Below are positions 1 through 8,909 of a DNA stretch of 64,000 nucleotides, one piece after another (the stretch's first letter is position 1; each line of letters begins with the position of its first letter). The notes beneath the pieces were generated by a model that was not told the DNA's origin, made no database searches, and saw only the letters and a program-made list of their open reading frames with translations. The DNA is from Leisingera methylohalidivorans DSM 14336 (lineage in GTDB: Bacteria > Pseudomonadota > Alphaproteobacteria > Rhodobacterales > Rhodobacteraceae): positions 2,568,371 through 2,632,370 of the forward strand of contig NC_023135.1 in NCBI RefSeq assembly GCF_000511355.1. The letters are read 5' to 3'. A program made the translations under genes and the position numbers.

Positions 1-756
1 TCCAGCTTTGACCCGCGGCTGCTGGCAAGTTTTTATACCGGCGCCTTCACCTGCTTTCTGATTGGCGTGTTCGGCGCCCGGATCCTGTTCAAACGGGAGT
101 GGGAAGACTGCATTGCCATCGGTTTCTGCTGCCTGTTTTCCAACTCGGTTCTGTTGGGCCTGCCAATCACCGAGCGCGCCTTTGGACCTGAGAACCTGAC
201 CGGAAACTATGCCATCATCGCCTTCCATTCGCCGTTCTGCTATGGCGTCGGCATCACCGTGATGGAGATCGTGCGCAATCGCGGCGCAGGCGGGATTAAG
301 ACCGTCTCGGCTGTGCTGAATGCGATGTTCCGCAATGTGCTGATTCTGGGTATCGCGCTGGGGTTTGCGGTGAACCTTTCAGGGCTCACCATTCCGATGG
401 TTGTGAGTGAAGCCCTGTCGCTGATTATTCGCGCGGCCCTGCCCTGCGCGCTGTTTGCACTGGGCGGGGTGCTGGTGAAATACCGCCCCGAGGGCGATCT
501 GCGGGCGATCCTGTTTGTCTGCTTCACCTCGCTGATGATCCATCCGGCGATTGTCTGGGTGCTGGGCTCAGCCCTGGCATTGCCGCAGGATCTGTTCCGC
601 TCGGGAGTTTTGAACGCTGCGATGGCGACCGGGTTCAACGGCTATATCTTTGCCAATATGTACGGCCGGGCAAAACGGGTGGCGGCGTCCTCGGTGCTGA
701 TTGCCACCGGGGCGAGCATCTTAACCGTCTGGTTCTGGCTGCTGGTGCTGAGCTGA
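1..756 (+). CDS. AEC (auxin efflux carrier) family permease, 5' end missing
   Basis: The reading frame is open from the first base, so the gene begins upstream of the window; the GTG at 67 is internal. The visible 251 residues are a membrane protein with about seven hydrophobic segments, including the typical AEC stretches around NSVLLGLPI and the C-terminal MATGFNGYIFANMYGRA. AEC proteins are secondary transporters of small organic acids or amino acids in the inner membrane. The next gene runs towards it, and a strong palindromic hairpin separates the two. The substrate cannot be read from sequence. The neighbouring racemase/GntR pair hints at a carboxylate or amino acid. Confidence 0.85.
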   Translation, partial: SSFDPRLLASFYTGAFTCFLIGVFGARILFKREWEDCIAIGFCCLFSNSVLLGLPITERAFGPENLTGNYAIIAFHSPFCYGVGITVMEIVRNRGAGGIKTVSAVLNAMFRNVLILGIALGFAVNLSGLTIPMVVSEALSLIIRAALPCALFALGGVLVKYRPEGDLRAILFVCFTSLMIHPAIVWVLGSALALPQDLFRSGVLNAAMATGFNGYIFANMYGRAKRVAASSVLIATGASILTVWFWLLVLS

Positions 757-776
757 GCTGAGCCAGGCTGCGTGAA

Positions 777-838
777 AAGGTCAGAACTTCTGTCCAAATG
801 TTTCGCGCGCGAAACATTCCGGCAGCAATGCTGACCTT
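777..838. terminator. Bidirectional terminator-like nested palindrome between convergent genes
   Basis: An outer 8-bp inverted repeat (AAGGTCAG at 777-784, CTGACCTT at 831-838) encloses a perfect 22-bp palindrome at 797-818 centred on CGCGCG. It lies between the 3' ends of the AEC permease and the racemase, where a two-way terminator is expected. There is no long T-run, so folding is the only support. Confidence 0.6.
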
Positions 839-885
839 AAAATTATAATTTCATTAAGAAATCCCCACTGCACTCCGGCACGGCC

Positions 886-1620
886 TCACCAGCGCGGATC
901 ATCCAGTTCAAGCGGGAACCCTTTGGGCAGCAGGCCTGCCTGGAACCAGTTGATGAAGGAATGAATTGAAAACACCGGCAAGCCGGTCGCTTTGCGCACA
1001 TCGCGGGCATAGGGCACCATATTGGTGCATTCCAGCACGATGGCGCCAAGGTCCGGAGTGTCCGCAACCATCGCGCGGGCGGCGTCGATCATGTCCAGGC
1101 GGCAGGCCTCGAAATCGATTTCCGGCGCGTCGCCGAGGATGTCTCGGGTAAAACAGCGCAGGCCGTCGGTGCCGGAAACGGGTGTGTCCAGCGGCACGCT
1201 TGCGGCCTGCAGATGCGCTGGTGTCAGCGTGGCCTTGGAAATCGTCAGAATGCCGCAGCGCTTGCCTGCGGGCAGCAGGGCCTGCACCATCGGCACCTGC
1301 ATCAGCGAGGAGGTCGCCACCGGCACCCCCAGCGCCTGTTTCACCTCGTCCTGGATCAGCGCCAGAAAACCGCAATTGGTGGTGATGCCGTCGGCGCCCA
1401 TGGCGACCAAATCGCGGCCCGCGTCCACAAACAGATCAACCAGTTCCTTGGGGTTGCCGCGCACCACGTTTTCAGGATTGGCGCCGCGCACCACCTTGTA
1501 GTGCACCGGGAAATCCCAAGTCATCGCGTTGCCCATATCGCCATGGATGCGGGGAAACCGGGTTTCCAGCATCAGGATGCCAACTGCGGCGCCAAAAACT
1601 GTCTTACCGCCTCGTTCCAT
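886..1620 (-). CDS. Asp/Glu/hydantoin racemase-family protein
   Basis: The 244-residue protein has the two cysteines that mark this fold: C83 in TTNCGF and C198 in LECTNM. Members use the pair for two-base racemisation of amino acids or hydantoins, or a single Cys for maleate isomerase and arylmalonate decarboxylase chemistry. With both Cys present, racemase chemistry is favoured, but the substrate is unknown. The start ATG at 1620 follows a GGGGACAGG-like ribosome site. The GntR gene ends only 12 bp upstream on the same strand, so the two probably form an operon and the regulator probably senses the same substrate. Confidence 0.82.
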   Translation of the reverse strand: MERGGKTVFGAAVGILMLETRFPRIHGDMGNAMTWDFPVHYKVVRGANPENVVRGNPKELVDLFVDAGRDLVAMGADGITTNCGFLALIQDEVKQALGVPVATSSLMQVPMVQALLPAGKRCGILTISKATLTPAHLQAASVPLDTPVSGTDGLRCFTRDILGDAPEIDFEACRLDMIDAARAMVADTPDLGAIVLECTNMVPYARDVRKATGLPVFSIHSFINWFQAGLLPKGFPLELDDPRW

Positions 1621-1632
1621 TGGCCTGTCCCC

Positions 1633-2325
1633 TTATTCGTCCGGCACGTATAGTTGGGAAAAGGCGATGCGGACTGCTTCCGTCGCCTCCTCACGGCGTT
1701 TTTCAATGTGGCTGCGCATCGCCGCTGTCGCCGCCTCGGCGTTGCGGGCGGCGATACCGTCTACGATCTGGCGGTGGGCCGAGATATCGCCCGGCGCCTT
1801 GCCCCCTGCCCGGTCGCGCATGCGTTTCAGGTCGATCAGCCGGATATAGCGGATCCGGCCGTTCAGATTGTTCAGAATGCGCTGCAGCTCGCTGTTGCCG
1901 GAAAGCTGTGCCAGCCGGGCGTGGAAGCTTTCGTCCATCGCCAAAAGCGCCCCGGGGACGGTGGCGCTTTCATACTCCGGCTCCATCCGGTTGAGGTAGT
2001 CACTCAATGCCGCAATGTCTTCGTCCGAGGCGCGGGTGCAAGCCAGCCGCACCGCTTCGCATTCCACCGCGACGCGGGCCTCGTACAGGTCGATGATGTA
2101 GCCGGGAGTCAGCGGGCGGCAGAAAAAGCCGCGGTTGTTCTGGAAGGTGAGGAAACCTTCGGCCACCAGCCGGTTCAGCGCCTCGCGCAGCGGCGTGCGG
2201 CTGGCGCCCAGCACCTCGGACAAAGCACTCTCGTTGATCCGCTGATCAGGCTTGAAGGCAAAATCCGCCGCCATCCGGCGCAGCGCCTCATAGACCCGGT
2301 CCACATTGCTTTCGCGTTTGGCCAT
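1633..2325 (-). CDS. GntR family transcriptional regulator (FadR/FCD subfamily)
   Basis: A 230-residue cytoplasmic DNA-binding protein. The winged helix-turn-helix spans about residues 5-70 and contains SEVLGASRTPLREALNRL, the GntR signature. The rest is an all-helical FCD ligand-binding domain with acid-rich helices. These regulators usually sense carboxylates or amino acids and repress adjacent catabolic genes. An ATG 18 bp upstream (2343) is also possible; I prefer 2325 because it gives the usual MAKRE-type N-terminus. It lies 12 bp upstream of the racemase gene on the same strand and probably controls that gene and its own promoter. Confidence 0.9.
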   Translation of the reverse strand: MAKRESNVDRVYEALRRMAADFAFKPDQRINESALSEVLGASRTPLREALNRLVAEGFLTFQNNRGFFCRPLTPGYIIDLYEARVAVECEAVRLACTRASDEDIAALSDYLNRMEPEYESATVPGALLAMDESFHARLAQLSGNSELQRILNNLNGRIRYIRLIDLKRMRDRAGGKAPGDISAHRQIVDGIAARNAEAATAAMRSHIEKRREEATEAVRIAFSQLYVPDE

Positions 2326-2534
2326 ATTCCCGCCATCTGTCATTCCGCGGTGCAGATTAGGGGAGCTTCAGTGGCCGCGCAAGATTGAATTCCGACCTGC
2401 ATACAATAATGAAGAAGCAGGGAAGCAGCTGTTCAGCGTCCCGCCCTGCAATCCGGCTTCACCGGGAATGCGGAGGGCGGCGCCTGACCTTGGGTGGGCG
2501 CACGAGCCCCCTCCGGTGGGGAGGGCCGGGCGCT

Positions 2535-2554
2535 GCCCGGCGGTCCCGCCGGGC
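2535..2554. repeat. GC-rich hairpin in the intergenic space downstream of the LysR gene
   Basis: A 9-bp perfect stem (GCCCGGCGG/CCGCCGGGC) with a two-base loop, in a G/C-rich stretch (about 2465-2560) that also holds a second imperfect stem (CCCCTCC/GGGGAGG). The A6 run lies on the wrong side for either direction to give a canonical intrinsic terminator. It may end LysR transcription (leftward) or be a remnant of an intergenic repeat. No gene is visible in 2326-2564. Confidence 0.4.
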
Positions 2555-2564
2555 AAAAAAGCTT

Positions 2565-3479
2565 TCAAGAGCGGGCTGAACTTCTGCCAGCCGTATACGG
2601 CGCCAACTCCTGCTTCAGCAGCGCCAGAAACTCCTGCCCCACCGCCGACAACGGGCGGGACTTAGAGGTGATCACCGCCATTTCCATCATGATCCGAGGC
2701 CGGAATGGGCGCGAGATAAAGCCGCCGCCAGCCTCGAAATCCAGCACGAAGGGGTCGAGGATCGAGACCCCCATCCCCTCCTGCACGAAACTGAGGAGGT
2801 TTTTGAACAGATGCGAATGCACCCGGGCCTTGAGCGGGATACCCGCCTGCTGAAACACCTCGCGGGTGCGGCGGTGGGTCATGTGCTCAGGCCCCATCAC
2901 GATGAAGGGCACGCCTTCCAGCAGTTCGGGCGTCAGCACGTCGTGTTCCGCCAGCGGGCTGTCCGCGGGGATCGCCAGCCGGGTTTCGACGTTGATCGGA
3001 TGCGCCTCCAGCCCATCATGGATCAGCGGCATTTCGCAGACGCCGATCTCAAACAACCCCGAGATCACCCATTCCTGGATCTTCAGCGAATACTGCGCCT
3101 GAAAGGAGATCGACAAATCCGGACGGGTGCGGGCAAAACGGGCGATCAGCGCGGGCATGAAGCCGAAGGACATCGAGTGCTGCGAAGCCACCTGCAGCTG
3201 CCCCGCCTGTTTGTTCTGCAGATCGGTGACCGCCTGCGCCACGTGATCAAGGCCGCGCACCACGGTGTCGACCTCCTGAAACAGCACCCCGGCTTCGGGC
3301 GTGGGGATCAGCCGGCCCTTGCTGCGCTCAAAGAGTTTGAGGCGGGTCTGGCGTTCCAATTGGTACAGGAGATTGGAAATGCCGGGCTGAGAAATTCCCA
3401 GCTGTTCGGCCGCTCCGGTGACGGTGCCGGTTTCGACAATGGCGTGGAACGCCTGCAGCTGGCGGAAGCGGAGAGACAT
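2565..3479 (-). CDS. LysR family transcriptional regulator
   Basis: 304 residues starting MSLRFRQLQAFH. The N-terminal winged helix-turn-helix (residues about 1-60) includes TVTGAAEQLGISQPGISNLL and the linker helix follows. Residues about 90-295 are the periplasmic-binding-protein-like effector domain. It is transcribed divergently from the enolase-superfamily/FAD oxidase/TRAP operon, the classical arrangement in which a LysR protein activates its neighbour in response to a pathway substrate. The 100-bp spacer is A/T-rich and contains a candidate operator. Confidence 0.93.
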   Translation of the reverse strand: MSLRFRQLQAFHAIVETGTVTGAAEQLGISQPGISNLLYQLERQTRLKLFERSKGRLIPTPEAGVLFQEVDTVVRGLDHVAQAVTDLQNKQAGQLQVASQHSMSFGFMPALIARFARTRPDLSISFQAQYSLKIQEWVISGLFEIGVCEMPLIHDGLEAHPINVETRLAIPADSPLAEHDVLTPELLEGVPFIVMGPEHMTHRRTREVFQQAGIPLKARVHSHLFKNLLSFVQEGMGVSILDPFVLDFEAGGGFISRPFRPRIMMEMAVITSKSRPLSAVGQEFLALLKQELAPYTAGRSSARS

Positions 3480-3579
3480 CGGCAGGCATCATTTTTTATG
3501 ATACTTTAGGTAATTCTTTGTATTGGTAATGATGGGCAAGTCAAGGCAGGCTCCTTTCGAAGCTGGAAGGAAAACGCGC
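3480..3579. promoter_or_regulatory. Divergent promoter region between LysR gene and catabolic operon
   Basis: The spacer is strikingly A/T-rich compared with its surroundings. ATAC at 3501-3504 and GTAT at 3520-3523 form an interrupted inverted repeat with a T-rich centre, compatible with a LysR T-N11-A-type site. A ribosome site GGAAGG (3565-3570) precedes the GTG start at 3580. No promoter hexamers are claimed. Confidence 0.35.
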
Positions 3580-4707
3580 GTGCTGGAAGAAAAGATTGCC
3601 GGGATGGATTTGTGGCATCTCGCACTGCCCGTGCGGTCGCGCCGCGACCATGGGATCGGAACGGTGGAAGGCTCTTGCGAGGTCGTGATTGTGCGCCTGC
3701 GCAGTGAAAACGGCACCGCAGGATACGGCGAAGCCTCGGCCTGGTCGGTGTTCACCGGCACGCCGGAGGCCAGCCTGGCAGCACTTGACCGCTACATCCG
3801 CCCGCTGGTGGAGGGCCGCCGGGTGGCGGACCGCGCGGCGATCATGGACGACGCTTCCAAGGCGGTCGCCCATTGCACCGAAGCCAAGGCCGCGCTGGAA
3901 ACGGCGCTGCTGGATCTGACCGGACGGATCACCGGAGTCCCGGTCTGGGCACTGCTGGGCGGCAAGTGCCGCGATACCATTCCGCTCAGCTGTTCGATTG
4001 CCGATCCGGACTTTGGCAAGGACATTGACCTGCTGCACCGGCTGCGCGCCGACAAAGTCGGGCTGATCAAGCTGAAGACCGGTTTCAAGGATCATGCCTT
4101 TGACATCATGCGGCTGGAGCGGATCGCCAAGGACTTTCCCGGGTTCCGGGTTCGCGTCGATTATAATCAGGGCCTCAGCATCGAAGACGCGCCTGCGCAG
4201 GTGCGCGATGCGGCCGGGTTCAAGCCGGATTTTATCGAGCAGCCGGTGCGGTTTCATCACTTCGCCATGATGGCCAGGCTGCGGGAGATGATCGACGTGC
4301 CGCTGCTGGCGGATGAAAGCGTATTCGGTCCCGAAGACATGGTGCGGGCGGCGCGCGAGGGCATCTGCGACGGCGTCTCGGTCAAGATCATGAAGTCGGG
4401 CGGGCTGACCAGCGCGCAAACAGTAGCCCGGATTGCTGCGGCGAACGGGCTGTCGGCCTATGGCGGCGACATGTTCGAGGCAGGCCTTGCGCATCTGGCA
4501 GGCACCCACATGATTGCCGCCACACCCGAAATCCGGCTGGGCTGCGAGTTCTATCAGGCGCGCTACTTCCTGAAGGAGGACATTCTGGAGACGCCTTTCC
4601 AGGTTGTAGACGGCCAGGTTGTTGTGCCGGACGGGCCAGGTTTGGGCCTTAAACCGGATGTTGGGAAGCTGGACCGTTACGCGGTGTCCAAGAAGGTCGC
4701 GGAATGA
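3580..4707 (+). CDS. Mandelate racemase/muconate lactonizing enzyme family protein (enolase superfamily)
   Basis: Counting from the GTG at 3580, the MLE-subgroup residues are in place: K164-x-K166 in IKLKTGF, metal ligands D194, E220 and D245, and K269 in SVKIMKS. An N-terminal capping domain precedes the barrel. The K/K pair fits dehydratases, racemases/epimerases and cycloisomerases. The next gene overlaps by 4 bp and encodes a DadA-like oxidase, and a TRAP transporter follows. That context recalls enolase-superfamily enzymes acting on hydroxyproline or other amino and imino acids, but the substrate is inferred, not shown. The frame stays open to an ATG at 3523. I chose GTG because GGAAGG lies 9 bp before it and the longer form would intrude on the divergent promoter. 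Confidence 0.88.
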   Translation: MLEEKIAGMDLWHLALPVRSRRDHGIGTVEGSCEVVIVRLRSENGTAGYGEASAWSVFTGTPEASLAALDRYIRPLVEGRRVADRAAIMDDASKAVAHCTEAKAALETALLDLTGRITGVPVWALLGGKCRDTIPLSCSIADPDFGKDIDLLHRLRADKVGLIKLKTGFKDHAFDIMRLERIAKDFPGFRVRVDYNQGLSIEDAPAQVRDAAGFKPDFIEQPVRFHHFAMMARLREMIDVPLLADESVFGPEDMVRAAREGICDGVSVKIMKSGGLTSAQTVARIAAANGLSAYGGDMFEAGLAHLAGTHMIAATPEIRLGCEFYQARYFLKEDILETPFQVVDGQVVVPDGPGLGLKPDVGKLDRYAVSKKVAE

Positions 4708-5957
4708 CGGCGGAGAAGAAAACGGTTGCCATCATCGGCGCCGGCATTGTCGGCGTCTCGGCAGCGATCGAGCTGCAGCGCGACGGGCATCAGGTGATCC
4801 TGATCGACGGCAAGGGACCGGGCGAAGGCACCAGCCACGGCAATGGCGGCATTCTGGCGTCTTGCTCCATCGTGCCGGTAACGGGTCCGGGGCTGTGGAA
4901 GAAGGCGCCGAAGATGCTGCTGGACCCGAACCAGCCCTTGTTCATGCGCTGGGGCTATCTGCCCAAGCTGGCACCCTGGCTGATGAAATACATGAGCCAC
5001 GCCAATGCCAAGGACACCACCCGGATTGCCGCAGCATTGGCGCCGGTGGTCGGGGATTCGCTGGCGGATCACCGGGCCCTGGCGGCGGGCACGGCGGCTG
5101 AGCGGCATCTAAAGCCCTCGGATTACCTGTTCCTCTACAACGACCGCGCCCATTTCGGGGAGGACGCATTCGGCTGGGGGCTGCGCAGGAAACACGGGTT
5201 CCGCTGGGATGAGCTGGAGGGCGCGGATTTCCGGGCCTATGACAGTATCTATGCGCAGGAATTCGGCTTTGCCGCGCGGCTGAAGGATCACGGGATCATT
5301 TCCGATCCGGGCCAGTATGTGAAGGATCTGGCGGCACATGTGACCGCCAATGGCGGCCAGCTGATCCGGGCCTATGCCGAAGACGCGGCCCGCGAAGGCG
5401 GCCGGGTGACCGGCGTGCGTGCAGGCGGGGAAACGATCGCTTGCGATGCCGTGGTCGTGGCCACCGGCGTCTGGTCCAAGCCGCTGGCAGAGAAACTGGG
5501 AATTTCCGTACCACTGGAAGCAGAACGCGGCTATCATCTTGAATTATGGGAACCTTCGGCAATGCCGAAAGCGCCTGTCATGGTGGCAGCAGCCAAATGC
5601 GTGGTGACCCCGATGCAGGGACGGATCCGGATTGCAGGCATTGTGGAATTCGGCGGGCTGGAGGCCGGGCCGTCGAAGGGGCCGCTCGAGCTGTTGCGCA
5701 AGAACGCCCGGCGCATTCTGCCCGGTGTGAGCTGGAAGCATGAAGAGGAATGGCTGGGCCACCGCCCGGCGCCTGCCGATTCGATCCCGGTGATTGGCGG
5801 GGTGCCGGACCTCAGCGGCGCCTTTGTCGGCTTTGGCCATCATCACATCGGCCTGACCGGCGGGCCGAAGACAGGCCGCCTGCTGGCGCAGATGATTTCG
5901 GGCCGCACTCCGAACATCGACATGAGCGCCTATGACCCGGTGCGCTATGCGATTTGA
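4704..5957 (+). CDS. DadA-like FAD-dependent amino-acid oxidase/dehydrogenase
   Basis: A 417-residue DAO-family flavoprotein. The Rossmann FAD motif [13 protein letters not shown] lies near residues 12-24 and the C-terminal FAD-binding segment [16 protein letters not shown] near 380-395. Proteins of this type oxidise D-amino acids, proline-like imino acids or N-methyl amino acids. Its ATGA overlap with the enolase-superfamily gene implies translational coupling and use in one pathway: for example, the upstream enzyme converts the imported substrate and this one oxidises the C-N bond. It is not a full-length DadA assignment, since substrate residues were not checked. Confidence 0.88.
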   Translation: MTAEKKTVAIIGAGIVGVSAAIELQRDGHQVILIDGKGPGEGTSHGNGGILASCSIVPVTGPGLWKKAPKMLLDPNQPLFMRWGYLPKLAPWLMKYMSHANAKDTTRIAAALAPVVGDSLADHRALAAGTAAERHLKPSDYLFLYNDRAHFGEDAFGWGLRRKHGFRWDELEGADFRAYDSIYAQEFGFAARLKDHGIISDPGQYVKDLAAHVTANGGQLIRAYAEDAAREGGRVTGVRAGGETIACDAVVVATGVWSKPLAEKLGISVPLEAERGYHLELWEPSAMPKAPVMVAAAKCVVTPMQGRIRIAGIVEFGGLEAGPSKGPLELLRKNARRILPGVSWKHEEEWLGHRPAPADSIPVIGGVPDLSGAFVGFGHHHIGLTGGPKTGRLLAQMISGRTPNIDMSAYDPVRYAI

Positions 5958-5968
5958 AACCAACCAGT

Positions 5969-5982
5969 GCCCCTTAAGGGGC
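5969..5982. repeat. 14-bp perfect palindrome before the TRAP binding-protein gene
   Basis: GCCCCTTAAGGGGC lies in the 49-bp gap between the oxidase and the dctP-like gene, 24 bp before the ATG. It could be an operator, or a small hairpin that separates expression of the abundant binding protein from the enzymes upstream. Confidence 0.4.
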
Positions 5983-6006
5983 CGAAACTGAAACAGGGAG
6001 AAGACC

Positions 6007-6981
6007 ATGAAGAAATTGACCAGACTGCTGGCCGCCACCGCGCTGACTGCGGCCGCCGCCCTGCCCGCCGCGGCGGAAACCTGGGACATGCCAATGGCCT
6101 ATTCGGCCTCCAACTTCCACTCGGCGACCGGCGCGGAGTTTGCTGAATGCGTGACCACCGGCACCGGCGGCGAGGTGGAGATCAAGACCCACCCGTCGGG
6201 ATCGCTGTTCAAGGGCGCCGACATCAAACGCGCGGTGCAGACCGGCCAGGCGCCGATCGGCGAGCGGCTGCTGTCCGGACACCAGAACGAAAACGCGCTA
6301 TTCGGCTTTGACTCGATCCCGTTCCTGGCGACCTCGTTCGATGACAGCGACAAGCTGTGGCGCGCCGCCAAACCGTCGATTGAAAAGCTGCTGGCCGAGC
6401 AGAATCTGACCCTGCTATATGCCGTGCCGTGGCCGCCGCAGGGGTTGTATTTCAAGAACGAAGTGACCTCGGTTGCCGAGATGAAGGGCATCAAGTTCCG
6501 CTCCTACAACAACGCCACCTCGCGCCTGGCAGAGCTGACGGGGATGCTGCCGGTGACCATCGAGGCCGCTGAGATCAGCCAGGCCTTTGCCACTGGGGTT
6601 GCGGAAGCCATGATTTCCTCCGGCTCCACCGGCTATGACCGCAAGGTCTGGGAAAGCCTGGGTTATTTCTATGAAGTGGATGCCTGGCTGCCGCGCAACT
6701 ATGTGTTTGTGAACACCGAAATCTGGAACGGCACCTCCGAGGCAAGCCGGAACGTGATCATGGGCTGCGCCAAGCTTGCGGAATATGCGGGCAACTGGCG
6801 GGCCAAGGAATACACCGGTTTCACCCTGCAGGGACTGCGCGACGGCGGTATGAACGTCGGCCCGGCATCGGAGCAGATGACGGCCGAGCTGAAGGAAATC
6901 GGCGACACCATGACCAACGAATGGCTGGAAGCCGCAGGCGACGAGGGCAAGGCCATCGTCGATGCATTCCGCGCAGAATAA
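6007..6981 (+). CDS. TRAP transporter substrate-binding protein (DctP family)
   Basis: 324 residues with a clear Sec signal peptide (KK, hydrophobic core, cleavage after about residue 23 at AAA-ETW). The mature part is a TRAP receptor: residues about 150-170 hold MKGIKFRSYNN, the conserved segment whose Arg normally binds the ligand carboxylate. It delivers a small acid to the DctQM permease from the periplasm. A ribosome site (GGGAGA) lies 7 bp upstream. A stable hairpin after the stop may favour this message over the permease genes. Confidence 0.95.
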   Translation: MKKLTRLLAATALTAAAALPAAAETWDMPMAYSASNFHSATGAEFAECVTTGTGGEVEIKTHPSGSLFKGADIKRAVQTGQAPIGERLLSGHQNENALFGFDSIPFLATSFDDSDKLWRAAKPSIEKLLAEQNLTLLYAVPWPPQGLYFKNEVTSVAEMKGIKFRSYNNATSRLAELTGMLPVTIEAAEISQAFATGVAEAMISSGSTGYDRKVWESLGYFYEVDAWLPRNYVFVNTEIWNGTSEASRNVIMGCAKLAEYAGNWRAKEYTGFTLQGLRDGGMNVGPASEQMTAELKEIGDTMTNEWLEAAGDEGKAIVDAFRAE

Positions 6982-6994
6982 TCAGCGTGCAGGA

Positions 6995-7023
6995 TACGGG
7001 CGGCACAGAATGGGCCGCCCGTA
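6995..7023 (+). terminator. Intra-operon hairpin after the TRAP binding-protein gene
   Basis: A 10-bp perfect stem (TACGGGCGGC/GCCGCCCGTA) with a 9-base loop follows the stop codon by 13 bp and precedes the DctQ start by 33 bp. It is followed by an A/T-rich stretch but no T-run. Such hairpins commonly stabilise or partly terminate the binding-protein message. Confidence 0.55.
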
Positions 7024-7055
7024 ATCTCATAATAAAATAAGCCGATGGGGATGAT

Positions 7056-7589
7056 ATGACTGTGCTCAGGGGGCTGCGCTCCGGACTGGATTTTCTTTAC
7101 CTCGCCGCTGGGGTGCTGGCCGCCCTTTGCCTGATTGCGATACTGGGCCTGATCGTTGTTCAGATGCTTGCCCGCTGGACCGGTGAGGTGTTTCCCGGCG
7201 CGCCGGATTACGCGGGCTATGCGATGGCCGCCGCGTCGTTTTTGGCCTTTGCCAATGCGCTGAACCGGGGCAGCCATATCCGGGTGTCGATCCTGCTGAA
7301 TGCCGTGCCCGAAGGCTTCCGCCGGGTGCTGGAGATCTGGTGCTTTGGCATCGGCACCGCGGTGATGTGGTATTTCACCTATTACGCCTACCGGTTTGTC
7401 TACTGGAGCTGGAAATTCAACGACGTCAGCCAGGGCCAGGACCGCACGCCCCTGTGGATACCGCAAAGCGTGATGCTGTTCGGCGGGGCCGTTCTGGCCG
7501 TCGCCCTGACCGATCATCTGATTCATGTGATCTTCCGCGGTGACCACCGCATCACCCGGGATCTGGACGACCAGAGCCACGCGGAGTAA
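7056..7589 (+). CDS. TRAP transporter small permease (DctQ family)
   Basis: 177 residues with four hydrophobic segments (about 15-40, 55-70, 95-115 and 135-160), the standard topology of DctQ. The N-terminal MLARWTGEVFPGAPDYAGYAM is typical. It pairs with DctM in the inner membrane and is needed for sodium-driven uptake. It lies between the binding protein and the large permease in one operon. Confidence 0.93.
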   Translation: MTVLRGLRSGLDFLYLAAGVLAALCLIAILGLIVVQMLARWTGEVFPGAPDYAGYAMAAASFLAFANALNRGSHIRVSILLNAVPEGFRRVLEIWCFGIGTAVMWYFTYYAYRFVYWSWKFNDVSQGQDRTPLWIPQSVMLFGGAVLAVALTDHLIHVIFRGDHRITRDLDDQSHAE

Positions 7590-7594
7590 GCCCC

Positions 7595-8905
7595 TTGGAA
7601 AATATCTCAGTTATCATTCTGTTTCTCTTCGTGCTGTTCACCCTTCTAGGGTCCGGCGTCTGGGTTGGCCTGGCGCTGATGGGCGTAGCCTGGGTCGGCA
7701 TGGAGCTGTTCACCACCCGCCCTGTCGGCGACGTGATGCTGACCACGATCTGGTCGGCCTCTTCCAGCTGGACCCTGACGGCGCTGCCGATGTTCATCTG
7801 GATGGGGGAAATTCTGTACCGGACCCGGCTGTCCGAGGACATGTTCAAAGGGTTGGCGCCCTGGATGGCGCCCTTGCCCGGCGGCCTGGTGCATACCAAT
7901 ATCGTCGGCTGCACGGTGTTTGCCGCGGTCTCCGGCTCCTCTGCGGCGACGCTGACCACCGTGGGCAAGATGTCGATCCCGGAACTGCGAAAGCGCAACT
8001 ATCCCGAAACCATGGTGATCGGCACGCTGACCGGCGCGGCCACGCTGGGCCTGATGATCCCGCCGTCGCTGACGCTGATTGTCTATGGCGTCACCATCAA
8101 TGAATCGATCACCAAGCTGTTCTTTGCCGGCATTCTGCCGGGGCTGGTGCTGGCGGCGATGTTCATGGGATATGTGGCGGTATATTCCAAGGTCGGAAAG
8201 GACTGGAACCCGACCCCTGAGGCCAAGCTGAGTTTTGCCCAGAAGGTGAAGAACTCCCGCTTTCTGGCGCCGGTGATTGCTCTGATCATAGTGGTGATCG
8301 GCTCCATGTACCTTGGCATTGCCACCGCCACCGAGGCCGCAGCCTTTGGCGTCATCGGGTCGCTGCTGCTGGCATTGGGGCAAGGGTCTCTGAACTGGAA
8401 AACCTTCACCGACAGCCTGATGGGCGCCACCCGAACCAGCGCGATGATTGCGCTGATCCTGGCCGGTGCGGCCTTCCTGTCGCTGTCGATGGGCTTTACC
8501 GGCCTGCCGCGCGGCCTGGCGGATCTGATTGCCGGGTGGGAGCTCACGCGGCTGGAGCTTTTAATGGTGCTGCTGGTCTTTTACATCGTGCTGGGCTGTT
8601 TCCTGGATGGCATTTCCTCGGTGGTGCTGACCATGGCAGTGGTGGAGCCGATGATCCGCCAGGCGGGCATTGACCTGATCTGGTTCGGCATCTTCATCGT
8701 GGTGGTGGTGGAAATGGCGCAAATCACCCCGCCGATCGGCTTCAACCTGTTTGTGATGCAGGGCATGACCCACCACGAGATGAGCTATATCGCCCGTGCC
8801 GCGATCCCGATGTTCCTGATCATGGTGCTGATGGTGTTTGTGCTGATCGCCTTCCCGGAGCTGGCGACCTATCTGCCCAACAACCTGCGGCCAGGGCCTG
8901 CCTAG
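7595..8905 (+). CDS. TRAP transporter large permease (DctM family)
   Basis: 436 residues with 11-12 hydrophobic segments. Family stretches include VSGSSAATLTTVGKMSIPEL and TLGLMIPPSLTLIVYGVTINESI. The start is a TTG at 7595 with GGAG 8 bp upstream inside the end of dctQ. The next Met is 29 residues in and would cut the first membrane helix. This is the ion-coupled channel of the TRAP system. It completes a DctP-Q-M set downstream of the enzyme genes. Confidence 0.95.
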   Translation: MENISVIILFLFVLFTLLGSGVWVGLALMGVAWVGMELFTTRPVGDVMLTTIWSASSSWTLTALPMFIWMGEILYRTRLSEDMFKGLAPWMAPLPGGLVHTNIVGCTVFAAVSGSSAATLTTVGKMSIPELRKRNYPETMVIGTLTGAATLGLMIPPSLTLIVYGVTINESITKLFFAGILPGLVLAAMFMGYVAVYSKVGKDWNPTPEAKLSFAQKVKNSRFLAPVIALIIVVIGSMYLGIATATEAAAFGVIGSLLLALGQGSLNWKTFTDSLMGATRTSAMIALILAGAAFLSLSMGFTGLPRGLADLIAGWELTRLELLMVLLVFYIVLGCFLDGISSVVLTMAVVEPMIRQAGIDLIWFGIFIVVVVEMAQITPPIGFNLFVMQGMTHHEMSYIARAAIPMFLIMVLMVFVLIAFPELATYLPNNLRPGPA

Positions 8906-8909
8906 CCCC

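Noticed and set aside
2368..2568. Short leftward frame between the GntR and LysR genes
   Set aside because: It runs through the GC-rich hairpin region, has no ribosome site and looks like chance coding.
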